The translations under genes and the position numbers were made by a program. DNA of 64,000 nucleotides from Streptococcus suis (GTDB taxonomy: Bacteria; Bacillota; Bacilli; Lactobacillales; Streptococcaceae), in contig NZ_JAMWEM010000001.1 of the NCBI RefSeq assembly GCF_024509525.1, forward strand, positions 310,001-374,000, read 5' to 3'. How positions within the stretch are numbered: the stretch's first letter is position 1; the number at the start of each line of letters is the position of its first letter. Shown one piece after another: positions 27,444 through 37,668 of the stretch. The notes under the pieces were generated by a model. The model was not told the DNA's origin and did not search any database. It saw only the letters and a program-made list of their open reading frames with translations.

Positions 27444-27471
27444 ATTATAGCATATTCTCAGAAAATGTAAA
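27444..27471 (-). promoter_or_regulatory. Internal lac promoter before lacT, with cre-like sequence
   Basis: TTTACA (27466-27471) and TATAAT (27444-27449) with a 16-base spacer and TGC before the -10. The -35 overlaps a cre-like stretch (TGTAAACCCTTTCT, two mismatches to the CcpA consensus). It gives lacTFEGX its own transcript. Confidence 0.75.
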
Positions 27472-27503
27472 CCCTTTCTTTTAAGAAAATGGTTATTTTT
27501 CAA

Positions 27504-28481
27504 TTATTTTTCTAGCCAAGAAGTTGCTGTTTGAGACAAGACTGCATCAAGTCCCTCGATATTTTCACGACCAACAGTTCGTAACCATTCACGTGCTGCT
27601 TCTTCCCCTTGCTCAATATAGACTGGCACAACACCTGCCCATGTTGCACGACCGCAGAGAACACCGTTAAATTTAGCACCTGCTTCATGTGCAAATACTA
27701 GTGTATCTTGGAAAAGCTTAGCAGAAACACCTGCACTTAGATAAATGTATGGCAAATGAGTTGATGCTTCTTGTTGACGGAAATATTCGGCTGCTTCTTC
27801 TTTTGTATAGATGACTTCCCCTGTTCCAAAGCCTTCTACAAAATTCATGTTCACAGGTACTTCTATCTTGAGAACATCTACTCCAAAGCGTTCATCCGAA
27901 AATACTTTCATAGCCTCATTTACTTTTCGAGGTTTGACTTTTGCAAATTCCACACTGGCATTGTCTTCAATTGTTTCATCGTAGCTCAAAATTTCCAAAA
28001 AGAATGGCAAACCTTCAGCCTGACATTCTGAACCTAAGCGTTCAATATAGGCATGTTTTTGAAGATTGACGGATGGGTCTCCATCAACGTCATAGTAGAG
28101 TAGAAACTTAATCGCATCTGCCCCTTCTTCTTTTAGTCGTTTTACAGACCACTCTACTAAGCAATCTGGTAATCGACTTGTAGAGCTGATATCATAGCCA
28201 GTTTTTTCATAAGCCAAAAGCAAACCGCACTGTTCGTCACGGGCGCGTGATGCTGGCAAACCAAATTCAGGATCTAACAGAATTGAGGAAGAAAACTGTG
28301 TTAATTCCTCTGAAACTAGTTTCTTTAGTTCTTCCATCTGCTCCACAGTAGGTTCTTCTGTCTGATGTTTTGCCATCATTTTTTTCAGGGCTCCACGTTG
28401 GTCAAAAGCTAAAGCTGAAATAATACCTGCTTCATTACTTACTTTTTTCATGTATTTTCTTTTATCTGCTGTTACTACCAT
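27504..28481 (-). CDS. lacD: Tagatose 1,6-bisphosphate aldolase
   Basis: The 325-residue aldolase completes the tagatose 6-phosphate pathway, splitting tagatose 1,6-bisphosphate into triose phosphates. It starts [20 protein letters not shown] and shares [22 protein letters not shown] and KIEVPVN with the paralogue at 8224-9204. The ATG at 28481 is one base after the lacC stop; a longer frame to 28526 overlaps lacC and has no matching residues. Confidence 0.95.
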   Translation of the reverse strand: MVVTADKRKYMKKVSNEAGIISALAFDQRGALKKMMAKHQTEEPTVEQMEELKKLVSEELTQFSSSILLDPEFGLPASRARDEQCGLLLAYEKTGYDISSTSRLPDCLVEWSVKRLKEEGADAIKFLLYYDVDGDPSVNLQKHAYIERLGSECQAEGLPFFLEILSYDETIEDNASVEFAKVKPRKVNEAMKVFSDERFGVDVLKIEVPVNMNFVEGFGTGEVIYTKEEAAEYFRQQEASTHLPYIYLSAGVSAKLFQDTLVFAHEAGAKFNGVLCGRATWAGVVPVYIEQGEEAAREWLRTVGRENIEGLDAVLSQTATSWLEK

Positions 28482-28482
28482 A

Positions 28483-29415
28483 TTATACCTCTTCGACTTC
28501 GATTTGAGAATACAACGATTCTGCATTTTCTAAATTGACGTAACCCGTCTGTTCTTCCTGGGCATTTAACATGCCTAAAACATTAGCCTTTTTAAGTAAT
28601 TCTGTATCAGGTAAGGAATGTACCAAACTAGCTGCAATACCTGCAACTGTTGAATCTCCCGATCCTACTGGATTGACGACTTTGATTTTTGGAATTCTGA
28701 CACGATAGAACTTGTCATTGTGCTTGGCAAAAGCCCCCTGTGCCCCTAATGAGACGACTATCCAATCAATTCCTTGGAAAAGTTGACCAGACAAAACTGA
28801 TTTCAACTCTTGAATATCATCAGTAACTTCTTTACCAATCAGTTGTGATAACTCTTCTGTATTTGGCTTAATAACTGTCGGCTTCTGCTGGCTTTCTAAA
28901 ACGTTTTTCAGCGCCTCACCAGAACAATCCAGAACAACAGCTACACCGTATTTTTTACAAAGTTCGACAATCTCAACATAATAATTGCTAGCAAGTCCCT
29001 TAGGCAAACTTCCTGAAATAACAACAACATCTACATTGTTCAGGACGATTTCAAGGTGTTCGATAAAATTCAAGGCTTCATGTTCTTGAATAGTTGGGCC
29101 TTGTTCTAAAATCTCCGTCTGTTTGCCATCATGAAGTACCGCAATACAGTTACGTGTTTCGCTCCCAATTTCCACAAAGGAATTTTTAATATCATTTCGA
29201 GTGAGTTGTTTCTTGACATAACTTCCAATTTCACCGCCAATAAAGCCTGTTGCTACAACATCTTCACCAATTTGTTTCAAAACTCGTGTGACATTAAGCC
29301 CCTTGCCTCCAGCTGTTTTTTGAACGTTTTCTACTCGATTGACCGTATCCAAATGAAAGGTATCCAATTGATAGGCAATATCAACTGACGGATTTAAGGT
29401 GATTGTCAAAATCAT
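28483..29415 (-). CDS. lacC: Tagatose-6-phosphate kinase
   Basis: The 310-residue PfkB-family kinase phosphorylates tagatose 6-phosphate. The N-terminus [18 protein letters not shown] and [15 protein letters not shown] match the family, and [14 protein letters not shown] carries the catalytic aspartate. It lies between lacB (nine bases) and lacD (one base). Confidence 0.95.
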   Translation of the reverse strand: MILTITLNPSVDIAYQLDTFHLDTVNRVENVQKTAGGKGLNVTRVLKQIGEDVVATGFIGGEIGSYVKKQLTRNDIKNSFVEIGSETRNCIAVLHDGKQTEILEQGPTIQEHEALNFIEHLEIVLNNVDVVVISGSLPKGLASNYYVEIVELCKKYGVAVVLDCSGEALKNVLESQQKPTVIKPNTEELSQLIGKEVTDDIQELKSVLSGQLFQGIDWIVVSLGAQGAFAKHNDKFYRVRIPKIKVVNPVGSGDSTVAGIAASLVHSLPDTELLKKANVLGMLNAQEEQTGYVNLENAESLYSQIEVEEV

Positions 29416-29424
29416 GTGAGCCTC

Positions 29425-29943
<519 letters not shown>

Positions 29944-29966
29944 TTATTCTCCTTTGTTTACAACAA

Positions 29967-30389
29967 TTAGCACATTTTATTTAGCATATCGACACGAATT
30001 TGGTGACGGCCACCATCATACTCACCTTCAACAAATCCTTTAACGATATTTTTAGCAATTCCTTCTCCTACAATCTCACTACCGATTGTAATAATACGCG
30101 AATTGTTATGTCCTCTTGTCATATAGGCAGAGCGTTCGTCTGAAACTTCTGCAGCGATCATGCCTTTGACTTTAGTTGCGGTCATAAATGGACCAACACC
30201 ATAAGCATCAATCACAATGCCAAGATTTCCTTCCTCTTGATTAACTTCTGCAACTACTGCCAAAGTTGTATCAACAAAATCACTTCCATCACTGACATCT
30301 TTAAAGTCATATGATTTTTCTAGCAAATAATCTTTAATAACGTCTTTTAGTTTTGAGCCCGCTGGATCAGCACCGATAATGATTGTCAT
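29967..30389 (-). CDS. lacA: Galactose-6-phosphate isomerase subunit LacA
   Basis: The 140-residue subunit starts [18 protein letters not shown] and carries the RpiB fold with [17 protein letters not shown], but lacks the active cysteine loop supplied by LacB. It is the first gene of the lac operon behind a strong promoter. The C-terminal residues (RVDMLNKMC) are normal for the family. Confidence 0.95.
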   Translation of the reverse strand: MTIIIGADPAGSKLKDVIKDYLLEKSYDFKDVSDGSDFVDTTLAVVAEVNQEEGNLGIVIDAYGVGPFMTATKVKGMIAAEVSDERSAYMTRGHNNSRIITIGSEIVGEGIAKNIVKGFVEGEYDGGRHQIRVDMLNKMC

Positions 30390-30458
30390 AACCTATCTCC
30401 TAACAAAAATAGAAAGTTGTAGCCATATTTGGCAGAAAATCTTTGTTTTGCAAAACTT

Positions 30459-30482
30459 AGAAAAAGCGTTTTCGCTTTTTCT
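30459..30482. promoter_or_regulatory. Perfect 24-bp palindrome at the lac promoter start (cre-like / operator)
   Basis: AGAAAAAGCG and CGCTTTTTCT flank TTTT. It lies six bases after the -10 box of lacA, covering the start of the transcript. The centre GCGAAAACGCTTTTT resembles a CcpA cre site, and a hairpin at the RNA 5' end is also possible. Confidence 0.6.
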
Positions 30483-30488
30483 GTTTAA

Positions 30489-30517
30489 ATTATACAACCA
30501 AACAAACATAAAGTCAA
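30489..30517 (-). promoter_or_regulatory. Main lac operon promoter
   Basis: TTGACT (30512-30517), a 17-base spacer and TATAAT (30489-30494). The surrounding AAACAAACA/TGTTTGTTT runs on both sides are typical of DeoR-type LacR operators. Confidence 0.85.
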
Positions 30518-30556
30518 CATATTTTGTTTTATTTTTGTTTATTTTTTTCGTATGCA

Positions 30557-30587
30557 AACAAAAAACCAACATTTCACTGTTGGTTTT
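30557..30587 (-). terminator. Terminator of lacR
   Basis: AAAACCAAC pairs with GTTGGTTTT around an eight-base loop, followed by TTTTTTG on the minus strand, seven bases past the lacR stop codon. Confidence 0.8.
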
Positions 30588-30594
30588 GATAACT

Positions 30595-31362
30595 TTATGA
30601 TTTTGTAGTGATAATTTCGATGTGCTTACTTAATAATTGGTAATTTTCATCCTTTTCATTCATATCTGTCACTAGAGCAGTTACATCATTCAAATCACAA
30701 AAGGAAGTAAAATCATCTTTTCCAATTTTTGAGGCATCTAGCAGTAGATATTTTTCTAACGAATGTTTAATGGCAATATTTTGCGTATAGGCTTCCGCTA
30801 GGGTGGAGGTCATGACATCAGTTCCCTTAAGTCCGTTACCTGAAAAGAAAATCTTGCTGAATCGCATTTTTTCTAAACTTGTATTGGTAATTTCTCCTAC
30901 AAAAGATTCTGTCACTTGGCGATATTCTCCCCCCAGAAGAAAGACTTGAAACTCCTCGGTCTTCTTTTGAGATAGGATGGTAAAAACAGGCATACAGTTT
31001 GTGATGACTGTTAGGCGAGGATTTTTAATGGCCTCAGCCAGAAAGGCCACTGTTGTTCCTGGGCCTAAGAACACCGTGTCTCCATCTTCTATCAGTTGTG
31101 CAGCCCTTTCCGCTATCTCTTGCTTGGCTTCCTTATTCTGAATGTGTTTCTCAGAATGGGAATATTCCCGATATTGAAAAGCCTTATTACTTCTAGCACC
31201 GCCGTGAATTTTTGTTAAGACACCTTGCTCTTCCAATTCAATAAAATCACGTCGAACAGTCATATCAGTAACATTTAGCAATTCTACTATCTCAGAAATT
31301 CGAACTGTGCCTTTTTTGTTTACCAATCGTGTAATTTCTTCTAGTCGTTCTCGTTTATTCAT
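30595..31362 (-). CDS. lacR: Lactose operon repressor LacR (DeoR family)
   Basis: The 255-residue repressor responds to tagatose 6-phosphate in related species. It has an N-terminal DeoR helix-turn-helix ([20 protein letters not shown]...[16 protein letters not shown]) and a C-terminal sugar-phosphate sensor with [16 protein letters not shown]. It is transcribed in the same direction as lacA, upstream of it, from its own promoter (TATAAT at 31388-31393). Its operators are expected around 30489-30545. Confidence 0.93.
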   Translation of the reverse strand: MNKRERLEEITRLVNKKGTVRISEIVELLNVTDMTVRRDFIELEEQGVLTKIHGGARSNKAFQYREYSHSEKHIQNKEAKQEIAERAAQLIEDGDTVFLGPGTTVAFLAEAIKNPRLTVITNCMPVFTILSQKKTEEFQVFLLGGEYRQVTESFVGEITNTSLEKMRFSKIFFSGNGLKGTDVMTSTLAEAYTQNIAIKHSLEKYLLLDASKIGKDDFTSFCDLNDVTALVTDMNEKDENYQLLSKHIEIITTKS

Positions 31363-31387
31363 GTGTAATCCTTTGTTGTTTTTTTAC

Positions 31388-31393
31388 ATTATA
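31388..31393 (-). promoter_or_regulatory. -10 box of lacR
   Basis: TATAAT lies 26 bases before the lacR start on the minus strand. The -35 region is poor. Confidence 0.5.
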
Positions 31394-31504
31394 TCAAAAA
31401 TAAACAAGAATATGTTGGAATTTTGAACATTTGTTCGAAATTGATTGGAGGTTATTGTCTAGCATCGTTCGTTTGGAAGATATCACATTAGTGAAAAAAA
31501 GGAA

Positions 31505-31527
31505 GAAAATGAGAGCCGTAGCTCTCA
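31505..31527 (-). terminator. Small hairpin terminator before lacR region
   Basis: TGAGAGC pairs with GCTCTCA around a four-base loop with TTTTC after it on the minus strand. It probably ends transcripts of the fragmentary gene at 31600-31839. Confidence 0.55.
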
Positions 31528-31599
31528 CTTAAATCAATTAATTCGTAATTTTTTCCTAATTATTATTTGTAAATTTCTTTGATAAAGACCATCACTACT

Positions 31600-31839
31600 T
31601 CAAACAGTCGTTGAACAACCAATCTGATTAGCAATATGTTCCAACTTTGAAATTGAACACTTAGTATAGTTCATTCTCTTTTTAAGTAAAAGTAAAATAT
31701 CTTCAATGTCAGAAAATTGGTTAAGAATTATTCTTCCATTTGAACTAGAGTTAACAGTAATCAAACTAAATAGGTGTGCTGTCTGTTCAGAGGTAAATTG
31801 ATCTGAATATCTCTTTCTAAAATAATGAAATGTCTTCAA
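31600..31839 (-). CDS. Hypothetical protein, probably a gene fragment
   Basis: I do not recognise this 79-codon frame (TTG start, no good ribosome site). It is charged and AT-rich, with FHYFRKRYSDQFTSEQTAHL and a C-terminal KLEHIANQIGCS stretch. The same frame stays open for some 15 codons further upstream without an ATG, suggesting the 3' part of a larger lost gene. It lies between lacR and a truncated group II intron, an accessory spot with lower GC than its neighbours. Confidence 0.35.
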   Translation of the reverse strand: MKTFHYFRKRYSDQFTSEQTAHLFSLITVNSSSNGRIILNQFSDIEDILLLLKKRMNYTKCSISKLEHIANQIGCSTTV

Positions 31840-31933
31840 TAATGCTTTTAAGCTTTGCCCGAATTGATAAACTTATAACTAAAACCTATCCCAAATTTTA
31901 GCTTATAATCAACACCTTTTTCACCACTTGAAG

Positions 31934-32215
31934 TTACTCCATAGATTGTTGTATCATTCTATCCATGACTGTTGGGATACCTAACTGACGGACTCCTCCC
32001 TTAGGTTTGGGAATTTTAACTCGTAGGACTGGCTGAGGTTTGTACTTCCTCTGCTTTATGAGTTCTTTAGTTGAACGCCAGTGTTTGCGGAGATAGTCAT
32101 CTATTTCGTCAATAGTTACGCCGTCAATTCCTGCTGAACCTTTATTGGCTCTAACTTGATTGTAAGCGTCCAACATATTTGAACGTGATAGAATATTGTC
32201 TAATAACTGTGACAT
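31934..32215 (-). pseudogene. N-terminal fragment of group II intron reverse transcriptase/maturase
   Basis: The 93-codon frame starts MSQLLDNILSRSNMLDAYNQ and includes VRANKGSAGIDGVTIDEIDD and KIPKPKGGVRQLGIPTVMDR, the N-terminal (RT-0/RT-1) blocks of group II intron proteins. After DRMIQQ the sequence diverges and ends SME-stop; the polymerase YADD site and maturase domain are absent. Functional proteins of this family have about 420 residues or more. Confidence 0.9.
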
Positions 32216-33017
32216 GTGCGTATTCCTTTCTTGTTTCGGTGTCAGTAGGATATCTTATATTGGTGAACGTTCTTCTAGTCAATACGTGACCACCTCCAGT
32301 TCTATCAGACCGCTAGTTTTACAGACACAAGTGAAGTAGGTATACTTCGGTTTGACAGCCTATATTTTCAGTGTCAAACTTTCAACAGTCACTCCCCTGA
32401 CTGTTGAAATATTCAGCCCTTCGTTCCGTTTCCATTACAGAAATTTCATCACTACTATGACCTAGGCTGAGAGTCTGCCTCAGCCATTGTTGTTCAACGA
32501 AGAATGAGTTGATAACAACAATAGGCGAGGGTACTTCTCATGATTCGTTGTTACTACGTCTTATTGACGCCCATGAGACCTCACGGGATAAGTCGTACAT
32601 CTTTCCTCGTTTACACAAGATATGAGGACGTTAAAAGGTCTAAGTGAAAAAGATAATTCCTCCTAGAGTCACTGGACTCTAGGAGGAATTATCTTTTTCA
32701 CACTGACCTTAGTCCGAATTCAATTACTCTCGTGATTTACGCCTATAGGTTACGACTACCTTTTTGGACTTTAGTGCTCTTTGCCACCTTATCCGCTATA
32801 TACGCCTTTGTATCACGTTTCTGTTCGTAGTGCCACGATTTCGCTATCCCTTCCTCTAACGATTTTGGTTTCTAGCGTCAGACTTAAACCGGTCTCTCCC
32901 CAGACCGTTTTAATCCGATACCTCACGATATTCAGGCTTGAGAGTCGCTATTGGGTTCACCGGTAGCGGGTGCCCACGGAGGACTTTCACCTCAGATGTA
33001 CAACATGCCCGTCGTAC
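31945..33017 (-). mobile_element. 3'-truncated group II intron
   Basis: On the minus strand the element begins at 33017 with GTACGACGGGCATG, directly after the terminator of the GH31 operon. About 800 bases of structured non-coding sequence precede the start of a reverse transcriptase gene (32215). The coding part stops matching near 31945, so the rest of the maturase and the 3' domains V and VI are missing and the copy cannot splice or move. The first 240 bases recur at 41880-42114. Its location after a rho-independent terminator fits the insertion habit of class C introns; the class is inferred. Confidence 0.8.
32644..32701. repeat. Perfect 27-bp inverted repeat with 4-base loop inside the intron remnant
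   Basis: The arms 32644-32670 and 32675-32701 are exact complements around ACTG (beginning GTGAAAAAGATAATTCC). Outside them AAGGTC and GACCTT extend the stem after a few unpaired bases. Such length and perfection exceed normal intron helices. Confidence 0.9.
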
Positions 33018-33021
33018 AAAG

Positions 33022-33047
33022 AAAAAGCCAAGAAAAATCTTGACCTT
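33022..33047 (-). terminator. Terminator of the GH31 operon, site of intron insertion
   Basis: A ten-base stem with wobbles (GTCAAGA with TCTTGGC at its core) is followed by TTTTTC and, after three more bases, by the intron's first nucleotide. It is 120 bases after the GH31 stop codon. Confidence 0.65.
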
Positions 33048-33169
33048 TAGATAGTCTTCATATCGTTATTACCAAATAGGGATACCATGACTTTAATAAT
33101 TTAAGTTATTAATTTTTATTATCGTGTGAATTATTTATACATTTATTTTTTATTCTTGGAGGAGAAAAA

Positions 33170-35392
33170 TTAGCTAATATATAATAATTCAGTCAGTTGT
33201 TCACGAAGTCTAGGTTCTAAACGATTTAATGAAGCTATCTTATGCAGTATATTTTGACTATTTTCCAATTCTCGAACTACAATGTGCTTTGTATCATAGT
33301 CAATTTCCAAATCTTGTAAACAAGAGTAAACTCTGTCAATAAATGTACTATTTTTTTCAAGTGGTGTAGCATCAAATGGTACCATAGTATCCCCATTCTC
33401 CACTATCACGTCTTCCTGTCTTATTGCATGAAAAATGAGACGATGTTTCCGGTTGGCCGGAATGATAGTAGCATCACCTGAATAGGAAATTTGAACCTCT
33501 CCTTCTTCCCATCGTAGCTCACAACTAGTAATTAACCGTTTCTCATTGAGGTCTTCAACTAAGTCAAATGAATTTGATATTCCTGGGAAAATATGCCATT
33601 CAATTATTTCCGGTAATCTCACACCTGTCTTTGCTGGTTTTGCATCCAAGGGGATTATTGCCCCTTCTTTAGCGAACACTGGGATCTCTTCTTTTTTTCT
33701 ATAAATAGGAAGTTTGATTGGTCCAGCATATTCGTCATCCGTGAAAAAATTATACCATTTACCTTCAGGAAACCAGACTTCAACACGTCCTTTTTTATCT
33801 GAAGGGTTTGATTTTTCAGTAATAGGAGCCACCATTAAGTCTGAACCAAAAAAATACTGATTCGGAACTGAATAACTTTCATCGCTATAAGGATAATTAT
33901 AGTACATAGGGGTAATTAGTGGTATACCATTTTCGTGGGTCCGCACATTCATTGTATAAAGGTATGGTATTAATTTATGTCGAAGTCGAAGATATACTTT
34001 CATACTCTCAGCAATTTCTAAGCTGTAGCCCCAAGGCTCCTTACTTTGAAATGGACTATTTGAACTATGAAGGCGGTTTATAGGACTAAAGACACCAAAT
34101 TGTAGCCAGCGCAAAGCAAGTTCTTCATCATGATAACCGAGCATATGGCCTCCAATATCATGACTCCACCAAGAATAGCCAATATTTGAAGCTGTACTGG
34201 TAAAGTAAGGTTGAAATGCTAAAGACGACCATGTTGTCACTGTATCTCCTGAAAAACCAATGGGAAATCTATGACTTCCAGGACCTGCATATCGAGATAA
34301 AATGACACTGTTATTTCCCTCTCGCGTAATATCTTTAAAATGATAATAATTCAATAACCATAGGGGATCTATCTGTCCCTCAGTCCCTTGTTGCCAGTCA
34401 ATCCACCAAAAATCAACACCTTGTTTTTCTAATGGATGATGGACTTCTTCAAAATATGCCTTTCTAAAATCTTCATTTGACATGTTAAATAGCGCAGGTT
34501 CTTCAATTGTAGTATTGAGAGAAAGTCGTTTCGCTACCGCCGGATATGCATCCTCAAAGGCACGTATTCCATCAGCTGGATGTACATTTAAAGTTGTCTT
34601 CAAACCACGTTTATGCAACTCATTCAAAAATCTCTCTGGATCAGGGAATAATTTTTTATTCCATGAATAACCTGTCCATCCGCTACCAAATCTTTCTGGT
34701 ACATCATTTGTTAAATGCCAATCCATATCAATTACACTTACCGAAAGAGGCACATTCTCAGCTTCAAACTTATCCATAAGACCAAGGTATCCTTCTTCTG
34801 AATATGCCCAATATCTACTCCACCAATTTCCAAGTGCAAAACGAGGTAGCAAAGGTGTCGAACCTGTTAGGTGATAAAAATCTTTTAGTGCTGTATAGTA
34901 ATCTCGTCCATAACCAAAAAAGTATATATCAATAACATTCTCTGGCCTTTCTACAGGGTTGCACATTTTATCAAAAACAAAACTGCTCGAATCATCTAAT
35001 ATTGCAAAACCATTTTTGCTCATTATTCCATCTTCGAGTTCTATTGAGCCATCAACGAAATCCAACGTTCGATTAGTCCCGCCCAAGTTTGAATATTGGT
35101 TCCCAAAATACCAACGATTCCCATAAGCGGACAGATTGTTTTTTACATCAATGAATAATCCACTATTACTAAAAAGACTTTTATCATAGTGTAGGTGTAA
35201 AAAATCCGTAATAATTTCCAATCGATTTTCATCTTCTAATACATTAAGAGATAACTCAGATGTAAACGTTCTATTTTGAACGACTCTGGTCAATCTGTCT
35301 TCAAAATAGCCATTCTCTGAATACTCCAATCGAATCAACTGATTAGTTAAAACTGATATTCTATATTTTTTTCCTTCAAAAACTGTTTGCAT
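33170..35392 (-). CDS. Glycoside hydrolase family 31 alpha-glucosidase
   Basis: The 740-residue cytoplasmic enzyme hydrolyses alpha-linked glucosides or xylosides. An N-terminal beta domain precedes the catalytic barrel, with WSRYWAYSEEGY near residue 191, the nucleophile Asp332 in FWWIDWQQG and the acid/base Asp383 in GFSGDTVTTW; a C-terminal beta region follows. No signal peptide is present, so it should act on imported oligosaccharides. The ATG at 35392 has AGGAGAGG before it, and the stop codon of the DUF624 gene overlaps that site. It ends an operon with a lipoprotein-dependent ABC importer. Confidence 0.9.
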   Translation of the reverse strand: MQTVFEGKKYRISVLTNQLIRLEYSENGYFEDRLTRVVQNRTFTSELSLNVLEDENRLEIITDFLHLHYDKSLFSNSGLFIDVKNNLSAYGNRWYFGNQYSNLGGTNRTLDFVDGSIELEDGIMSKNGFAILDDSSSFVFDKMCNPVERPENVIDIYFFGYGRDYYTALKDFYHLTGSTPLLPRFALGNWWSRYWAYSEEGYLGLMDKFEAENVPLSVSVIDMDWHLTNDVPERFGSGWTGYSWNKKLFPDPERFLNELHKRGLKTTLNVHPADGIRAFEDAYPAVAKRLSLNTTIEEPALFNMSNEDFRKAYFEEVHHPLEKQGVDFWWIDWQQGTEGQIDPLWLLNYYHFKDITREGNNSVILSRYAGPGSHRFPIGFSGDTVTTWSSLAFQPYFTSTASNIGYSWWSHDIGGHMLGYHDEELALRWLQFGVFSPINRLHSSNSPFQSKEPWGYSLEIAESMKVYLRLRHKLIPYLYTMNVRTHENGIPLITPMYYNYPYSDESYSVPNQYFFGSDLMVAPITEKSNPSDKKGRVEVWFPEGKWYNFFTDDEYAGPIKLPIYRKKEEIPVFAKEGAIIPLDAKPAKTGVRLPEIIEWHIFPGISNSFDLVEDLNEKRLITSCELRWEEGEVQISYSGDATIIPANRKHRLIFHAIRQEDVIVENGDTMVPFDATPLEKNSTFIDRVYSCLQDLEIDYDTKHIVVRELENSQNILHKIASLNRLEPRLREQLTELLYIS

Positions 35393-35400
35393 AACCTCTC

Positions 35401-36021
35401 CTATTTTGTAATACTCAAAATATGATTCGTCAACCAAGCATTTAAACCTGCAAGAGCAGATATTCCACCAAATGTAAACACATATAGAGCTGTAAAAATG
35501 CCAACGATATTACTAATTGAAAAATAAATGACAAAAATATTCAGCCAAATTAAGAAAATACTATAAAATGGCTTTTTTACTATTAACAAAAAGCTATTTT
35601 TTATTGCTCGAAAAATCCCATCTTCATACAGACAAATATACGTTAGACTCACCAATAATATTATAAACCACATAATTGAAATCACAATCAATACAGTCAA
35701 ACCAATCCATCTTATTGGTTCATCTTGATTGAGAAAAAATATAAATTCAAATAGTAACAAAAATGATATTATAAGCAAACCTAACCAAATAATCGTAGAC
35801 TGTCGAAAATTAGTCTTAAAGTAATGAAAATAGGATTTAATTATCCCATTCTCTTCTTTTCTTAATATACGCTGCCAACTTCCATTCAATGCGGCCATTG
35901 AGGCACCAATGGTTAATAATGGTAGACTTGTTAAAATAAATAATAAATTAAGAATAAAAATATCTGAAATTCTTGAAAAAATACGAAAATACCTAGATTC
36001 AATTGAAAAAATTTTTCTCAT
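35401..36021 (-). CDS. YesL-like DUF624 membrane protein
   Basis: The 206-residue protein has about five membrane segments (for example IFILNLLFILTSLPLLTIGASMAALN, residues 22-47) and matches the YesL/DUF624 family, which is usually encoded with oligosaccharide ABC importers and YesMN regulators. Its role is unknown; an assembly or regulatory function for the importer has been proposed from context. It lies between the binding-protein gene and the GH31 gene. Confidence 0.8.
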   Translation of the reverse strand: MRKIFSIESRYFRIFSRISDIFILNLLFILTSLPLLTIGASMAALNGSWQRILRKEENGIIKSYFHYFKTNFRQSTIIWLGLLIISFLLLFEFIFFLNQDEPIRWIGLTVLIVISIMWFIILLVSLTYICLYEDGIFRAIKNSFLLIVKKPFYSIFLIWLNIFVIYFSISNIVGIFTALYVFTFGGISALAGLNAWLTNHILSITK

Positions 36022-36086
36022 TTTACAGTCCTATTTTAAAGCAAGGGGAGAATTTCTCCCCTTATGGCATTTACAGTAATTACTCT

Positions 36087-37649
36087 TTATTGAGCTACGG
36101 ACTGATAACGTTCAAAGGCGGCTTCTTGAATTTGCATAAATTCATCTAGTCCCATAGCTTTTAGTTGTTTAATATAGTCATCCCACTCTTTGTCAATTCC
36201 GCCTTCGACAACCCACTTAGAGGCCATTTGAGTCGCATAAGAATTAATATCAACATAGATAGCAGAAAGTCTTGTTAATTCTTCTTGTGAATAAGAAACA
36301 TTTGGGAATGCTGGTAGTGCATACTGATTGATTTCTGAATCAAGTTTCAATTTAAGGCCATCTCCCTGACTTTCATCAATTTCAACTTTATCATTAAAAC
36401 CATCTGCCACATACTTAGGACCAAAGTCTCTAAGTGAATTGATCCATGCCCACTCATCTGCAGATTTTCCATCTTGTGGCGGAAGTACTGCATAACCAGT
36501 TTCAGTTTTCTCAGTACCAATACCGAACGAACCATAAAATGTTTGAATACTTGCATCATCAGTATAGAATTGGTCAGCCCATTCTAACAATTTCTCTGGA
36601 TTTTTTGCACTAGTTGTGATTAATAACTCATTGCGAGCATAATTATAATGGTCTGGATCTGAAAATACGTATCGATTACCATCAGGTCCTGCTAATGGTG
36701 TTAAGGCAACATATTCATCTGCGTGAAGACCAAATGTAGCATCAGCAGTCCATCCACCTGAAACTCCTACACGTGCAACTTCTTTATCCATCCGCTTTGC
36801 AGAGGCCATCGACTCATCTTGGGTAAATAGTTCAGAATCAATTAAGCCAGCTTGATAAGCTTCGCTCATAGCTTTAATACCTGCTTTATAACTTTCTGTT
36901 GCGCGAAGGTAAACAGGTTTTCCATCTTTCAAGCTCATTTCATAAGTATTATCGGCACCCAATCTGTTATCAAAAGGTAGAATATAGGCAAATGTTGCAT
37001 TTACATTACCTGTTCCATATGGAATTTCATCATTCTTGTCGCCATTTCCATTTGCATCCTCATTTTTAAACGCCTCTAATACCTTTACAAATTCATCATA
37101 GGTTTCAGGCATTTCAAGATTCAAATTATCTAGCCACTTTTTATTAATAAATAATTGGTTGCTGATAATAGGACGCATTGGGGCTTTTTTCGGAAGACTA
37201 TAAATATGACCGTCAGGTGAAGTAATCATTGCTTTCAATTTAGGATCGTTTTCCAAAATCTTAGAAAGATTTGGCATATTTTCCTTAATTAAATCTTCAA
37301 GTGGGATAAACAAAGATTGATTTTGAGCTATTTCAGAGTCATTCAAAACGTTAGAGCCTAAAAATGCATCTGGCAAATCACCACCAGCGAGAAGGACTGC
37401 TTTTTTATCAGTCCAATCTGCTGCAACGTACACATCCCAGTCTACATTTATACCAGCATTTTTTTCAGCTTCCTCAAGAAAACCTTTTGTAAAATCGTCC
37501 CCCCAATCAGACCAGCGTACTGTAGTAATCGTGAAATCATTTGATCCATCACTAGTTGTGCTAGAATTACTTTCACTTGTTCCACATGCTGTTAATGCAC
37601 TGAGTACTAGACCTGACAATAGCAAAGATTTAAATATTCTCTTTTTCAT
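36087..37649 (-). CDS. Oligosaccharide-binding lipoprotein of an ABC importer (LplA type)
   Basis: The 520-residue extracellular solute-binding protein (family 1) begins with a lipoprotein signal ending LVLSALTAC, with the lipidated Cys22. A calcium-loop-like stretch DANGNGDKNDEIPYG near residue 200 is typical of large oligosaccharide-binding proteins. It should capture the sugar that the two permeases import and GH31 digests. No ATPase gene is present; such importers usually borrow a shared MsmK-type ATPase. Its likely permease partner is truncated, so function is doubtful in this strain. Confidence 0.9.
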   Translation of the reverse strand: MKKRIFKSLLLSGLVLSALTACGTSESNSSTTSDGSNDFTITTVRWSDWGDDFTKGFLEEAEKNAGINVDWDVYVAADWTDKKAVLLAGGDLPDAFLGSNVLNDSEIAQNQSLFIPLEDLIKENMPNLSKILENDPKLKAMITSPDGHIYSLPKKAPMRPIISNQLFINKKWLDNLNLEMPETYDEFVKVLEAFKNEDANGNGDKNDEIPYGTGNVNATFAYILPFDNRLGADNTYEMSLKDGKPVYLRATESYKAGIKAMSEAYQAGLIDSELFTQDESMASAKRMDKEVARVGVSGGWTADATFGLHADEYVALTPLAGPDGNRYVFSDPDHYNYARNELLITTSAKNPEKLLEWADQFYTDDASIQTFYGSFGIGTEKTETGYAVLPPQDGKSADEWAWINSLRDFGPKYVADGFNDKVEIDESQGDGLKLKLDSEINQYALPAFPNVSYSQEELTRLSAIYVDINSYATQMASKWVVEGGIDKEWDDYIKQLKAMGLDEFMQIQEAAFERYQSVAQ

Positions 37650-37668
37650 AAGAATAGGCTCCTTTTTA

